Shown: positions 29,604-38,852, counted from the first letter of the stretch. The stretch is 64,000 bases of DNA from Microbacterium oleivorans (GCF_001644225.1 NZ_LSTV01000001.1:310001-374000), one strand, 5' to 3'. Numbers and translations: made by a program. The notes: generated by a model from the letters alone, not told the origin.

Positions 29604-30593
29604 GTGGACATCGACCTGGGGCTGCTGAGGACTGTCGAGCGCGAGCGGGAGATCCCGTTCGACGAACTGGTCCGGATCATCGAGCAGGCCATCCTGACCG
29701 CTTACGCGAAGCACACGTCCCCCGACGGTGAACTCCCCGAGGGCGCGCGCGCCCGGCTCGACCGCAAGACCGGTCACGTCGCCGTGTACATCCCGCTGCG
29801 CGACGAGGAGGGCGCCGTCATCGGCGAGGAGGAGTCGACGCCGGACGACTTCGGCCGGATCGCCGCCTTCGCCGCCAAGCAGGTCATCAGCCAGCGTCTG
29901 CGCGACATCGCCGATGACGCGGTGCTCGGCGAGTTCAAGGGCAAGGAGGGCGACATCGTGGCGGGTGTGGTCCAGCAGGGCCCGAACCCGCGCATGGTGC
30001 ACGTCGACCTCGGCACGATCGAGGCGATCCTCCCTCCCGAGGAGCAGGTCCCCGGCGAGGACTACGCCCACGGCTCCCGCCTGCGCGTCTACGTGACCTC
30101 GGTCTCGAAGGGTCTCAAGGGGCCGCAGATCACCGTCTCGCGGACGCACCCCGGTCTCGTCCGCAAGCTCTTCGCCCTCGAGGTGCCCGAGATCGCGTCG
30201 GGTGTCGTCGAGATCGTCTCGCTCGCCCGCGAGGCCGGCCACCGCACCAAGATCGCCGTCAAGGCGAACGACCCCGCCGTCAACGCGAAGGGCGCCTGCA
30301 TCGGCGAACTGGGCCGCCGCGTGCGCGCGGTCACCGAGGAGCTCGGCGGCGAGAAGATCGACATCGTCGACTACGACGAGACCCTGCCGAAGTTCGTCGC
30401 GAACGCCCTCTCGCCGGCGAAGGTCACCTCGAGCTTCGTGCTCGACCAGGCCACGAAGGCCGTGCGTGCCCTCGTCCCCGACTACCAGCTGTCGCTGGCG
30501 ATCGGGAAGGAAGGCCAGAACGCCCGGCTCGCCGCGAAATTGACCGGCGCGAAGATCGACATCCAGCCCGACAGCATTCTCGACGAGTCCTGA
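29604..30593 (+). CDS. nusA: Transcription termination/antitermination factor NusA
   Basis: NusA binds RNA polymerase and nascent RNA and controls pausing and termination. The 329-residue protein has the N-terminal polymerase-binding domain (about 1-105), an S1 domain (about 110-180, EGDIVAGVVQQGPNPRMVHVDLG) and two KH domains (about 200-325, with GACIGELGRRVRAV and AIGKEGQNARLAAKLTGAKIDI). It lacks the C-terminal acidic repeats of the E. coli protein, as in other Gram-positives. GTG with AAGGGAGG upstream. The usual upstream partner rimP is absent here. Confidence 0.97.
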   Translation: MDIDLGLLRTVEREREIPFDELVRIIEQAILTAYAKHTSPDGELPEGARARLDRKTGHVAVYIPLRDEEGAVIGEEESTPDDFGRIAAFAAKQVISQRLRDIADDAVLGEFKGKEGDIVAGVVQQGPNPRMVHVDLGTIEAILPPEEQVPGEDYAHGSRLRVYVTSVSKGLKGPQITVSRTHPGLVRKLFALEVPEIASGVVEIVSLAREAGHRTKIAVKANDPAVNAKGACIGELGRRVRAVTEELGGEKIDIVDYDETLPKFVANALSPAKVTSSFVLDQATKAVRALVPDYQLSLAIGKEGQNARLAAKLTGAKIDIQPDSILDES

Positions 30594-30602
30594 CGCGGTA
30601 GG

Positions 30603-30869
30603 ATGGAACCTGTTCGAACGTGCGTGGGATGCCGCGCGCGTGCCCCCCGGTCCTCGTTGCTCCGCATCGTGGCCCGGGACGGTGTCCTCGTCATCGACGA
30701 GAAGGCCGTCCTGCCGGGTCGGGGCGCGTGGGTGCATGACACGGACACCTGCGTGATGACCGCTCTCAAGCGGCGCGCATTCGGACGCGCACTACGGGCA
30801 TCCACTCCGCTGGACACAGCGGGACTGGATGCGCGGACCACCAGAGAATCCCTCCAGCGAAACGGCTGA
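30603..30869 (+). CDS. ylxR: YlxR family RNA-binding protein
   Basis: The 88-residue protein starts MEPVRTCVGCRARAPRSSLLRIV, the family signature, and contains GRGAWVHDTDTCVMTALKRRAFGRALR. YlxR folds into a small basic domain and in other bacteria has been linked to RNase P and translation. It stands between nusA and infB, its standard place. The gap to nusA is 9 bp, so it is cotranscribed. A Ser/Thr-rich tail of about 20 residues ends the protein. Confidence 0.93.
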   Translation: MEPVRTCVGCRARAPRSSLLRIVARDGVLVIDEKAVLPGRGAWVHDTDTCVMTALKRRAFGRALRASTPLDTAGLDARTTRESLQRNG

Positions 30870-30961
30870 ACGGCTATGGACACAAAGTGAACGGCTCGAA
30901 ATGAGACCCGTCCGCGAATGACGGTCCGCCCTGTCCGGGGCGGGCCCCAGACAGGAGAATT

Positions 30962-33676
30962 GTGGCAAAACCACGCGTGCACGAGATCGCTTCCGAGCTC
31001 GGCGTCGACAGTAAGGTCGCCCTCGCGAAGCTGAAGGAGCTCGGCGAATTCGTCAAGAGCCCCTCATCCACCATCGAGCCCCCCGTGGCTCGCAAGCTCC
31101 GCGCCGCCCTCGAGGCGGAAGGCGTGAAGGCACCCGCCGCCGCGCCCGCGAAGCCCGCGGCCAAGGCCCCGACATCCGGTGCGACCCCCGGTCCGCGCCC
31201 GTCGGCACCCAAGCCCGCCCCGGCCCCCGAGCCCGCCGCGCCTGCGGCCCCCGCTCAGCCGGCCGCTGAGAAGCCCGCACCGTCGGCCCCCGAGGGCGGC
31301 GCGCCCAAGCCGGGCGCCCCCGCACCCGCGAAGCCCGCGTCGCAGGCCCCGCGTCCCGGCGGCGCTCCGCGCCCCGGCAACAACCCCTTCGCCAGCTCGC
31401 AGGGCATGGGTCAGCGTCCCGCCGGCCCCCGTCCCGGCAACAACCCCTTCGCCTCGGCGCAGGGCATGGGCCAGCGTCCGACGCCCGGCAACATCCCGCG
31501 CCCGCAGGCGCCGCGTCCCGGCTCCCCGCGTCCGGGTGCCCCGCGTCCCGGCGGCGCCGGTCGTCCCGGTGGCGGCGGTCGTCCGGGTGCACCGTTCCAG
31601 CAGCGTCCGGGTGGTCCCGGTCGCCCCGGCGGCGGCGGCTTCGGCGCTCCGCGTCCGGGCGCCCCGGCCGGTGGTTTCGCCGGTCGTCCCGGTGGCGGCG
31701 GCGGTCGTGGTCGTGGACCCGGCGGCGGTACCGCCGGTGCCTTCGGTAAGGGCGGCGGCAAGTCGAAGCAGCGCAAGTCGCGTCGGGCGAAGCGGCAGGA
31801 ATTCGAGATGCGGTCGGCGCCCGTCGTCGGCGGCGTCAACGTCCAGAAGGGCAACGGCGAGGTCATCCGGCTCCGCCGCGGCGCGTCCATCGCGGACTTC
31901 GCCGACAAGCTCGAGGCGCTGCGCGGATACACCGTCCAGCCCGGCACCCTGGTGACGATCCTCTTCAACCTCGGCGAGATGGCCACGGCCACCGAGTCGC
32001 TGGACGAGGCGACGTTCGAGATCCTCGGTGAGGAGCTCGGCTACAAGATCCAGATGGTCTCGCCCGAGGACGAGGACAAAGAGCTCCTCGAGGGCTTCGG
32101 TCTCGACCTCGAGGCCGAGCTGGAGGCCGAGAACGAGGACGACCTCGAGATCCGTCCTCCCGTGGTCACCGTCATGGGCCACGTCGACCACGGTAAGACC
32201 CGACTGCTCGACGCCATCCGCCAGACCAACGTGGTCGCAGGCGAGGCCGGCGGCATCACGCAGCACATCGGTGCGTACCAGGTCTGGACCGAGCACGAGG
32301 GCATCGAGCGCGCGATCACCTTCATCGACACCCCGGGTCACGAGGCGTTCACCGCCATGCGTGCCCGCGGTGCGCAGGTGACCGACCTCGCGATCCTCGT
32401 GGTCGCGGCCGACGACGGCATCATGCCGCAGACGGTCGAGGCGCTGAACCACGCCCAGGCGGCGAACGTGCCGATCGTGGTCGCAGTCAACAAGGTCGAC
32501 AAGCCCGACGCCAACCCGGCGAAGGTCCGTCAGCAGCTCACCGAGTACGGTCTCGTGGCCGAGGAGTACGGCGGCGACGTCATGTTCGTCGACGTGTCGG
32601 CTCGTCAGGGCACGAACATCCAGGCACTGCTGGATGCCGTCCTCCTCACCGCCGACGCGGGCCTGGACCTCACGGCCAACCCGAACAAGGCGGCGCGCGG
32701 TGTCGCGATCGAAGCGAAGCTCGACAAGGGTCGCGGTTCGGTCGCCACGGTGCTGATCCAGTCCGGAACGCTCCGTGTCGGCGACGCGATCGTCGCGGGC
32801 ACCGCGTACGGCCGCGTCCGCGCCATGATCGACGAGAACGGCGATGCGGTCGACGAGGCCTACCCGTCGCGTCCGGTCCAGGTGCAGGGTCTGAACTCCG
32901 TGCCCCGCGCCGGTGACGTCTTCATCGTGACCGAAGAGGACCGCATGGCCCGCCAGATCGCCGAGAAGCGTGAAGCGGTCGAGCGCAACGCGCAGCTGGC
33001 CAAGGCCCGCAAGCGCATCTCGCTCGAGGACTTCACCCGCGCTCTCGAAGAGGGCAAGGTCGAGTCGCTCAACCTCATCATCAAGGGTGACGTCTCCGGT
33101 GCCGTCGAGGCGCTCGAGGAGTCGCTGCTCAAGATCGAGGTCGACGACAGCGTTCAGCTGCGCATCATCCACCGCGGTGTCGGTGCGATCACCGAGTCGG
33201 ACATCAACCTGGCGACGATCGACAACGCGATCGTCATCGGCTTCAACGTCCGTCCCGACACGAAGGCCCGCGAGCGCGCCGCCCGTGAAGGTGTGGACGT
33301 CCGGTTCTACTCGGTCATCTACAACGCGATCGACGACGTCGAGCAGTCCCTCAAGGGCATGCTCAAGCCGGAGTTCGAAGAGGTGCAGTCGGGTGTCGCC
33401 GAGATCCGCGAGGTGTTCCGCTCCTCGAAGTTCGGCAACATCGCCGGTGTCATCGTCCGCTCGGGCACGATCACGCGCAACGCCAAGGCGCGCGTCATCC
33501 GCGACGGCGTCGTGATCGCCGACGGCCTGGCCATCGAGTCGCTGCGCCGGTTCAAGGACGACGTCACCGAGGTGCGTACGGACTTCGAAGCCGGTATCGG
33601 CCTCGGCAAGTACAACGACATCCAGGTCGGCGACGAGATCGAGACGACCGAAATGGTGGAGAAGCCGCGCGGCTGA
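30962..33676 (+). CDS. infB: Translation initiation factor IF-2
   Basis: IF-2 is the GTPase that brings fMet-tRNA to the 30S subunit and promotes subunit joining. In this 904-residue protein an N-terminal IF2_N domain (residues 1-50) is followed by a long Pro/Ala/Gly/Arg-rich linker with [15 protein letters not shown] repeats (about 60-260), a second IF2_N-like region, and the GTPase domain with GHVDHGKT near 403, DTPGHEAF near 456 and NKVD near 511. EF-Tu-like and C-terminal tRNA-binding domains complete it. GTG with AGGAGA upstream. It is followed by a long inverted repeat and rbfA. Confidence 0.97.
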   Translation: MAKPRVHEIASELGVDSKVALAKLKELGEFVKSPSSTIEPPVARKLRAALEAEGVKAPAAAPAKPAAKAPTSGATPGPRPSAPKPAPAPEPAAPAAPAQPAAEKPAPSAPEGGAPKPGAPAPAKPASQAPRPGGAPRPGNNPFASSQGMGQRPAGPRPGNNPFASAQGMGQRPTPGNIPRPQAPRPGSPRPGAPRPGGAGRPGGGGRPGAPFQQRPGGPGRPGGGGFGAPRPGAPAGGFAGRPGGGGGRGRGPGGGTAGAFGKGGGKSKQRKSRRAKRQEFEMRSAPVVGGVNVQKGNGEVIRLRRGASIADFADKLEALRGYTVQPGTLVTILFNLGEMATATESLDEATFEILGEELGYKIQMVSPEDEDKELLEGFGLDLEAELEAENEDDLEIRPPVVTVMGHVDHGKTRLLDAIRQTNVVAGEAGGITQHIGAYQVWTEHEGIERAITFIDTPGHEAFTAMRARGAQVTDLAILVVAADDGIMPQTVEALNHAQAANVPIVVAVNKVDKPDANPAKVRQQLTEYGLVAEEYGGDVMFVDVSARQGTNIQALLDAVLLTADAGLDLTANPNKAARGVAIEAKLDKGRGSVATVLIQSGTLRVGDAIVAGTAYGRVRAMIDENGDAVDEAYPSRPVQVQGLNSVPRAGDVFIVTEEDRMARQIAEKREAVERNAQLAKARKRISLEDFTRALEEGKVESLNLIIKGDVSGAVEALEESLLKIEVDDSVQLRIIHRGVGAITESDINLATIDNAIVIGFNVRPDTKARERAAREGVDVRFYSVIYNAIDDVEQSLKGMLKPEFEEVQSGVAEIREVFRSSKFGNIAGVIVRSGTITRNAKARVIRDGVVIADGLAIESLRRFKDDVTEVRTDFEAGIGLGKYNDIQVGDEIETTEMVEKPRG

Positions 33677-33692
33677 TCCACGGTGTTGCTAC

Positions 33693-33762
33693 GGACTCGG
33701 ATGTCCGTCCTCGGCAAGAGCGGGGCCCCTGCCCCGATTGCCTCGGACGGACATCCGAGTCC
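33693..33762. repeat. Long inverted repeat between infB and rbfA
   Basis: Perfect 18-bp arms at 33693-33710 and 33745-33762 enclose further paired blocks (33713-33717 with 33738-33742, 33721-33725 with 33732-33736). The RNA would form a near-continuous 28-bp hairpin starting 17 nt after the infB stop. There is no T-run. It could end or attenuate the operon, act as an RNase III site, or be a small palindromic repeat element. Confidence 0.85.
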
Positions 33763-33815
33763 TCCGCAGTTTCCGGCCAGCCGTATCGCGGGCCGGGTAG
33801 AGAAGGAGAAGGACT

Positions 33816-34250
33816 ATGGCTGGGGAACGGCAGGCACGGTTGGCGGACCGCATCCGCGTGCTCATCGCGGAGCGCCTCGACAAGGGGCTGCGCGACCCGC
33901 GGCTCGGATTCGTCACGATCACCGACGTGCGCGTCACGGGCGACCTGCAGCACGCGTCGGTCTTCTACACGGTCTACGGCGACGACGAGGCCCGCGAGGG
34001 CACGGCTGCGGCGCTGAAGGCCGCGACCGGGATGCTGCGCAGCGAGGTCGGGCGTCAGCTCGGCACGCGCCTCACGCCGTCGCTGGAGTTCATCCTCGAC
34101 GGGCTGCCCGAGAACGCGGGCCACATCGAGGACCTGCTGCGCGAGGCGCGCGAGCGCGACGCGGCCGTGGCGGCGACCGCCGCCGGCGGCACCTACGCCG
34201 GCGAGGCGGACCCGTACGTCAAGCCGCGCGAGAGCGACGACGAGGACTGA
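33816..34250 (+). CDS. rbfA: 30S ribosome-binding factor A
   Basis: RbfA is a KH-type factor needed for late 16S rRNA maturation and cold growth. The 144-residue protein has the family start RQARLADRIRVLIAERLDKGLRDPRLGFVTITDVRVTGDLQHASVFYTVYG and the motif LRSEVGRQLGTRLTPSLEFILDG. A 25-residue acidic Ala/Asp tail follows. The ATG is preceded by GAGAAGGAGAAGG. It is separated from infB by 139 bp that hold the long inverted repeat. It is convergent with mutY. Confidence 0.95.
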   Translation: MAGERQARLADRIRVLIAERLDKGLRDPRLGFVTITDVRVTGDLQHASVFYTVYGDDEAREGTAAALKAATGMLRSEVGRQLGTRLTPSLEFILDGLPENAGHIEDLLREARERDAAVAATAAGGTYAGEADPYVKPRESDDED

Positions 34251-34259
34251 GCGGTCCGG

Positions 34260-35126
34260 TCAGCGGGGCAGGTGCAGGGCACCGTCCGTGACCTCCACCA
34301 GCCCGTCGGCGATCAACGAGTCGACGGCCCGGTCGCGCTGAGCCGCATCGGGCCACTCCGAGGCCACCTCGTCCGCAGGGACGGGGTGGCCTTCGGCATC
34401 CCGCAGCGCCCTCAGGATCGCTCCGCGGGCCTGGCGGTCGCTGCCCTCGTAGCGCGCCTGCTTGCGCCGGTCATCGCCGGTGTCGGGGTACTCCGCCGCC
34501 CGCCAGGCGCAGACGGCCGCGAGCGGGCACGCCTCGCACCGCGGCGCACGCGCCGTGCAGACGATCGCGCCCAGCTCCATCGCGGCGGCGTTCACGACCG
34601 CGGCGTCCTCGTCGTCCGCGGGCAGGATCGCCGCCATCGCCGCGAGGTCCGCCTTCGCGGGTGATCCGGGCTGCGACCGGCCGTCGACGGCGCGCGCCAG
34701 GACGCGACGGGTGTTGGTGTCGACGACCGGATGCCGGTCCCCGTAGGCGAACACTGCCACCGCGCGGGCCGTGTAGTCGCCGATCCCAGTGAGGGCGAGC
34801 AGGGCGTCCACGTCGCGGGGGACGACCCCGTCGTGCCGGTCCCGGATCTGCGTCGCCGCGCGGTGCAGCCACAACGCCCGGCGGGGGTAGCCGAGGTTCG
34901 CCCACAGCCGCACCGCGTCGGCCGGGGGAGCGGCCGCGAGGTCGGCGGGGGTGGGCCAGCGCGCGAGCCACTCCTCGAGCCGCGGGACGACCCGCGACAC
35001 GGGCGTCTGCTGCAGCATGAACTCGCTGACGAGCGTGCCCCACGCGCCGAAGCCGTCGCGCCGCCAGGGCAGGTCGCGGGCGTTCTCGCGGTACCACGCG
35101 ATGAGCGGCGAGGCGAGGTCGGGCAC
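34260..35126 (-). CDS. mutY: A/G-specific adenine glycosylase
   Basis: MutY removes adenine mispaired with 8-oxoguanine. The 288-residue protein has FMLQQTPVSRVVPRLEEWLARWPTP near residue 35, the helix-hairpin-helix LTGIGDYTARAVAVFAYG near 112, the catalytic Asp in PVVDTNTRRVLARAVDGR and the [4Fe-4S] ligands in CTARAPRCEACPLAAVC (C-x6-C-x2-C-x5-C, near 192). The usual C-terminal MutT-like domain that reads 8-oxoG is replaced by a shorter winged-helix-like segment, as in other actinobacteria. GTG start, leaderless by the TAGGCT 7 nt upstream, back to back with truB. Confidence 0.93.
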   Translation of the reverse strand: MPDLASPLIAWYRENARDLPWRRDGFGAWGTLVSEFMLQQTPVSRVVPRLEEWLARWPTPADLAAAPPADAVRLWANLGYPRRALWLHRAATQIRDRHDGVVPRDVDALLALTGIGDYTARAVAVFAYGDRHPVVDTNTRRVLARAVDGRSQPGSPAKADLAAMAAILPADDEDAAVVNAAAMELGAIVCTARAPRCEACPLAAVCAWRAAEYPDTGDDRRKQARYEGSDRQARGAILRALRDAEGHPVPADEVASEWPDAAQRDRAVDSLIADGLVEVTDGALHLPR

Positions 35127-35133
35127 CGCTCCA

Positions 35134-35142
35134 GCCTAGGCT
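35134..35142. promoter_or_regulatory. Overlapping divergent -10 elements of mutY and truB
   Basis: TAGCCTAGGCT-like palindrome: on the plus strand TAGGCT (35137-35142) ends 7 nt before the truB ATG; on the minus strand TAGGCT (35139-35134) ends 7 nt before the mutY GTG. The two hexamers overlap by 3 bp, so only one polymerase could bind at a time. Confidence 0.65.
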
Positions 35143-35149
35143 GGAAGCC

Positions 35150-36043
35150 ATGCAGCAGAGCCAGGGGAGCGGCGGGATACTCCTCGTCGACAAGCCGGGC
35201 GGCGTGACGAGCCACGACATCGTGGCGCGGGCGCGCCGCGCCCTGAACACCCGCAAGATCGGCCACGCCGGCACCCTCGACCCGATGGCGACCGGGCTCC
35301 TCGTCCTGGGCGTCGGTCACGCCACGCGGCTGCTCACCTACGTCGTCGGACTCGACAAGACCTACGAGGCCACCATCCGCCTGGGTGTCACGACGGACTC
35401 CGACGACGCCGACGGTGTCGAGACCGCCAGAGCGGATGCCGGTGGTGTCGCCGACGACGCGATCCACCGCGGCATCCGCACCCTGACGGGACCGATCTCG
35501 CAGGTGCCGAGCACCGTCTCGGCGATCAAGGTCGGCGGGCGCCGCGCGTACGACCTCGCGCGCGCGGGCGAGCAGGTCGAGCTGAAGGCGAGGGATGTCC
35601 TGATCAGCCGGTTCGAGGTGCGCGGCATCCGTCGGGGCGGCGACGTCGTCGACGTCGACGTGGTCGTCGACTGCTCGAGCGGCACGTACATCCGGGCCCT
35701 CGCCCGCGACCTCGGCGCGGACCTCGGCGTGGGCGGGCACCTCACGGCGCTCCGGCGCACGCGGATCGGTCCGTTCGACGTCGCCGACGCCGTCACCGAG
35801 CTGACCGAAGACATCCCGCTGCAGGATGCCGCGGGTGTCGCGGCATCCCTTCTCGGCACCTTCGCGGTCACCGCCGACGAGGCGCGCGATCTCCGTCACG
35901 GCAAGCGTCTGGTCGGGGCGGCGGACCGCCTGCCGACCGACACACCCGCAGCGATCGCGCCCGACGGTGCGCTCGTCGGGATCGTCGGCCGTCGCGGCGA
36001 CGACGTGAAGAGCCTCATGAACATGCCCGAGGAGCAGCCGTGA
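35150..36043 (+). CDS. truB: tRNA pseudouridine(55) synthase
   Basis: TruB makes pseudouridine 55 in the T-loop of all tRNAs. The 297-residue protein has LLVDKPGGVTSHDIVARARRAL at the start, the catalytic Asp in GHAGTLDPMATGLLVLGVG (near residue 44) and the substrate loop DKTYEATIRLGVTTDSDDADG, plus SSGTYIRALARDLG near 180. The C-terminal part is a degenerate PUA-like domain. It is followed by a small membrane protein whose start codon overlaps the truB stop. Confidence 0.96.
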   Translation: MQQSQGSGGILLVDKPGGVTSHDIVARARRALNTRKIGHAGTLDPMATGLLVLGVGHATRLLTYVVGLDKTYEATIRLGVTTDSDDADGVETARADAGGVADDAIHRGIRTLTGPISQVPSTVSAIKVGGRRAYDLARAGEQVELKARDVLISRFEVRGIRRGGDVVDVDVVVDCSSGTYIRALARDLGADLGVGGHLTALRRTRIGPFDVADAVTELTEDIPLQDAAGVAASLLGTFAVTADEARDLRHGKRLVGAADRLPTDTPAAIAPDGALVGIVGRRGDDVKSLMNMPEEQP

Positions 36044-36408
36044 TCGCGTGGTTCACCGTCGTCCAGATCGCCGTCGCGTGCGCGGCGGGTCTGCTGTGCA
36101 CCGTGCTGGGTCTCGCCGGCCGTCGCCCGAGCGATCTCTCCGTGGGTACGCAGGCGCTCGTCCTGCTGCTGCTCATCGTGCAGGTCGTGATCGCGATCAT
36201 CGCCCCGCTCGCCGGCAACCCGCCGACGGGGGATCTGCTGGAGTTCTGGGTCTACCTGGTCTCGGCGGTCCTCATCCCGCCGGCCGCGGTCGCCTGGGCG
36301 CTCATCGAACGGGGTCGCTGGAGCACGGTCGTCATGGGGGTCGCCGCGTTCGCGATCGCCATCATGATCTGGCGCATGAACGTCATCTGGACGGTGCAGG
36401 TCGCCTGA
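36040..36408 (+). CDS. Small four-helix membrane protein
   Basis: The 122-residue protein is almost entirely hydrophobic, with four predicted membrane helices (AWFTVVQIAVACAAGLLCTVLG, ALVLLLLIVQVVIAIIAPL, LLEFWVYLVSAVLIPPAAVAWALI, TVVMGVAAFAIAIMIW). I do not recognise a function. Its GTG overlaps the truB stop by 4 bp, so it is translationally coupled. A gene like this between truB and ribF is common in the family, which suggests a real conserved gene. Confidence 0.78.
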   Translation: MIAWFTVVQIAVACAAGLLCTVLGLAGRRPSDLSVGTQALVLLLLIVQVVIAIIAPLAGNPPTGDLLEFWVYLVSAVLIPPAAVAWALIERGRWSTVVMGVAAFAIAIMIWRMNVIWTVQVA

Positions 36409-36452
36409 CCCCGGCCAGGCCGCGTCCGCGGCGGTCGTAGGATTGAGGGGCC

Positions 36453-36911
36453 ATGCCTGAGACCGCGCCGACCTCGACCGCTCCGTCGGCCGCCTCCCCG
36501 CGTCGGATGACCGGTGTCGGCCGTGTGCTCGTGGTCGTCTACGCGATCATGGCCCTCGGCGCGACGGGTCGTTCGTTCGTGCAGATCGTCCGCGAGTTCG
36601 ACGACGCACCGCTCGCGTACTCGCTGTCGGCCCTCGCCGCGCTCGTCTACATCCTCGCCACCCTCGCGCTCGTGTTCAGCGCGTCCGAGCGGTGGTACCG
36701 CGTCGCGTGGGCGGCGATCGTCTTCGAACTCGTGGGTGTGCTCGTCGTCGGGACGCTCTCGCTCACGCATCCCGAGCTCTTCGACCACCCCACGGTGTGG
36801 TCGGGGTACGGCATCGGATACGTCCTCGTCCCGCTCGTGCTGCCCTTCCTGGGGCTCTGGTGGCTCATCACCCACCGGCACGCCCGGTCCGCCGCGGAGG
36901 GCGCCGCGTGA
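36453..36911 (+). CDS. Four-helix membrane protein upstream of ribF
   Basis: The 152-residue protein has four membrane helices after a short Thr/Ser/Ala-rich cytoplasmic start, and a loop with ASERWYRVAW. I do not recognise a function. TAGGAT at 36438-36443 ends 9 nt before the ATG, so it may have its own leaderless promoter. The stop overlaps the ribF GTG by 3 bp, so the two are coupled. Confidence 0.75.
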   Translation: MPETAPTSTAPSAASPRRMTGVGRVLVVVYAIMALGATGRSFVQIVREFDDAPLAYSLSALAALVYILATLALVFSASERWYRVAWAAIVFELVGVLVVGTLSLTHPELFDHPTVWSGYGIGYVLVPLVLPFLGLWWLITHRHARSAAEGAA

Positions 36912-37873
36912 TCGTCTTCCGCGATCCCGCCGAGGTGCCCGCCGGCTTCGGCCCGAGTGTCGTCGCGATCGGCAAGTTCGACGGCGTGCACTCGGGGCAC
37001 CGCGCCGTCATCGACCGCGCGCGCGTGGCCGCGATGGACGACGGCGCACGCGTGGTCGCCGTCACTTTCGACCGCAACCCGCTCGCCCTGCTTCGACCGG
37101 ACCGCTGTCCCGAACCCCTTGTGAGCGTGGATCAGAAGATCGCCCTGCTCGCCGAGGCCGGTGTCGACGCGGTGCTCGTGCTGCGCTTCGACGAGGAACT
37201 CGCCGCGCTCGCGCCCGAGGAGTTCGCGCAGCGCATCCTCGTCGACGCCCTGTACGCGGTGTGCGTCATGGTGGGGGTCGACTTCCGCTTCGGACGCGGC
37301 GGAGCGGGTGATCCCGCCTTCCTCACGACGTTCGGCGAGACCCACGGGTTCACGGTGGACGTCGTGGGCGACGTCCAGGGCGGCGGACGCCGGGTCTCGT
37401 CGACCTGGGTGCGCGAGATGCTCGCCGCCGGCCAGGTGGAGGACGCCGCCCGCCTGCTGGGGCGCCCCCATGCCGTCCGCGCCGAGGTGGTCCACGGGCT
37501 CAAGCGCGGTCGCGAGCTCGGCTACCCGACCGCCAACCTGTCGACGGATGCCGAGGGATTCATCCCCGCCGACGGCGTGTACGCCGGCTGGCTGATCGAC
37601 GAGGGGACGGATGCCGGGCGCGTCCGCGCCGCGACGCGATACCCGGCCGCCGTCTCGGTCGGCACGAACCCGACGTTCGACGACGTGCCCCAGCGTCAGG
37701 TCGAGGCGTACGTCCTCGATGGGACCGGCCTCGATCTCTACGGCCACACGGTGCAGGTGCAGTTCACCGCCCGCATCCGCGGCATGGTCCGCTTCGAGGG
37801 CATCGAGGCCCTCATCGAGCGGATGGATGCCGACGTCGCCGAGGTGCGGGCGGCGCTGCAGCCCGGCGCCTGA
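36908..37873 (+). CDS. ribF: Bifunctional riboflavin kinase / FAD synthetase
   Basis: This 321-residue enzyme phosphorylates riboflavin to FMN and adenylates FMN to FAD. The N-terminal adenylyltransferase has AIGKFDGVHSGHRAVIDRA near residue 22, FDRNPLALLRPDRCPEPL and VGVDFRFGRGGAGD; the C-terminal kinase (about 185-320) begins after RVSSTWVREMLAAGQ and has KRGRELGYPTANL and DGVYAGWL. The start is the GTG that overlaps the previous stop; the longer open frame upstream is that gene read in another frame. No FMN riboswitch is seen. Confidence 0.95.
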   Translation: MIVFRDPAEVPAGFGPSVVAIGKFDGVHSGHRAVIDRARVAAMDDGARVVAVTFDRNPLALLRPDRCPEPLVSVDQKIALLAEAGVDAVLVLRFDEELAALAPEEFAQRILVDALYAVCVMVGVDFRFGRGGAGDPAFLTTFGETHGFTVDVVGDVQGGGRRVSSTWVREMLAAGQVEDAARLLGRPHAVRAEVVHGLKRGRELGYPTANLSTDAEGFIPADGVYAGWLIDEGTDAGRVRAATRYPAAVSVGTNPTFDDVPQRQVEAYVLDGTGLDLYGHTVQVQFTARIRGMVRFEGIEALIERMDADVAEVRAALQPGA

Positions 37874-37903
37874 GTCCGAGCGGCGCGGGGCGAGCCGTGC
37901 CGG

Positions 37904-38614
37904 TCAGTAGGAGCCGGAGTCGACCGCTCCGGTCGCCTCGTCGCCGGCGTCGATGCGACGCGCTTCGCCGAGGATGACGGCGCTGCCGCTCGTGCCGAGG
38001 CGCGTCGCGCCGGCCTCGAGCATCGCGATCGCGTCGGCGTAGCTGCGCACCCCGCCGGAGGCCTTCACCTCAACGCCTGCACCCACGGTGCGACGCATGA
38101 GCTGGACGTGGGGGATCGTGGCCCCACCGCCGGCGAATCCGGTCGAGGTCTTCACGAAGTGGGCGCCGCCGGCCTCGGTGAGGCGGCTGCCGCGCTCGAT
38201 CTGCTCGTCGTCGAGCAGGGCCGTCTCGAGGATGACCTTCGTGACGCGGCCCTCCGCGGCCGCGACGACCGCGCGGATGTCCTCGACCACGACGTCGTCG
38301 AAGCCCGAGCGCAGCGCGCCGATGTTGACGACCATGTCGACCTCGCTCGCGCCGTCGGCGATCGCCTGTCGCGTCTCGGCCACCTTCGCGGCGGTCGAGG
38401 TGGTGCCGTGCGGGAACCCGATGACCGTGCCGACCGCGACGCCGGTGCCGTCGAGGCGCGCCACGGCGTGGGGGATGTCGCTCGGGCGCACGCAGACGCT
38501 GAACACACCCCATTCCGCGGCGATGTCGAGCTCGGCGTCCACGTCCGCGCGGGTGAGCTCCGGCTTGAGGATCGCGTGGTCGATGGTGGCGGCGAGTTCG
38601 CGTTCGGTGGGCAT
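37904..38614 (-). CDS. deoC: Deoxyribose-phosphate aldolase
   Basis: DeoC splits 2-deoxyribose 5-phosphate into glyceraldehyde 3-phosphate and acetaldehyde. The 236-residue protein has ATIDHAILKPELTRADVD at the start, VIGFPHGTTSTAAKVAETRQAI, EVDMVVNIGAL, the Schiff-base Lys in HFVKTSTGFAGGGAT (near residue 157) and VKASGGVRSYADAIAMLEAGATRLGTS. ATG at 38614 is chosen because TACGCT lies 6 nt upstream; the long open frame above it is not used. It stands alone, without other deo genes. Confidence 0.95.
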   Translation of the reverse strand: MPTERELAATIDHAILKPELTRADVDAELDIAAEWGVFSVCVRPSDIPHAVARLDGTGVAVGTVIGFPHGTTSTAAKVAETRQAIADGASEVDMVVNIGALRSGFDDVVVEDIRAVVAAAEGRVTKVILETALLDDEQIERGSRLTEAGGAHFVKTSTGFAGGGATIPHVQLMRRTVGAGVEVKASGGVRSYADAIAMLEAGATRLGTSGSAVILGEARRIDAGDEATGAVDSGSY

Positions 38615-38683
38615 GACACCAGCGTACGCGGCACCGCGCGCGGCACCGCCGAGTCGCGGTGGGAGCCCGGGACCGCGACGCGC

Positions 38684-38689
38684 TAGAAT
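38684..38689 (+). promoter_or_regulatory. -10 element of the SNF2 helicase gene
   Basis: TAGAAT is close to the consensus. Transcription would start near 38696 and give a leader of about 157 nt with a small CTCGC/GCGAG hairpin, before the AGGAGGA ribosome site at 38844-38850. No clear -35 is seen. Confidence 0.45.
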
Positions 38690-38852
38690 GAGGGGGAAGG
38701 GCCCGTCCCGTCGCCGCAGCTCGCAGAAGCGAGTACCCGCAGCCGTGACGACCCGGGGACCACATTCGTGTCGCGACCGACCTCGCGGCCTCGCAGACCG
38801 TCGTCTCGTACGACGCTCGCCGGCATCTGCCGGTGTCACGCTCAGGAGGAGC

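Noticed and set aside
30599..30604. TAGGAT as a leaderless promoter for ylxR
   Set aside because: The hexamer overlaps the ylxR ATG itself, and no usable start codon lies 6-9 nt behind it that would keep the conserved N-terminus.
31064..33172. A 702-codon open frame antisense to infB
   Set aside because: Shadow of infB. The Thr- and Gly-rich part only mirrors the low-complexity linker of IF-2.
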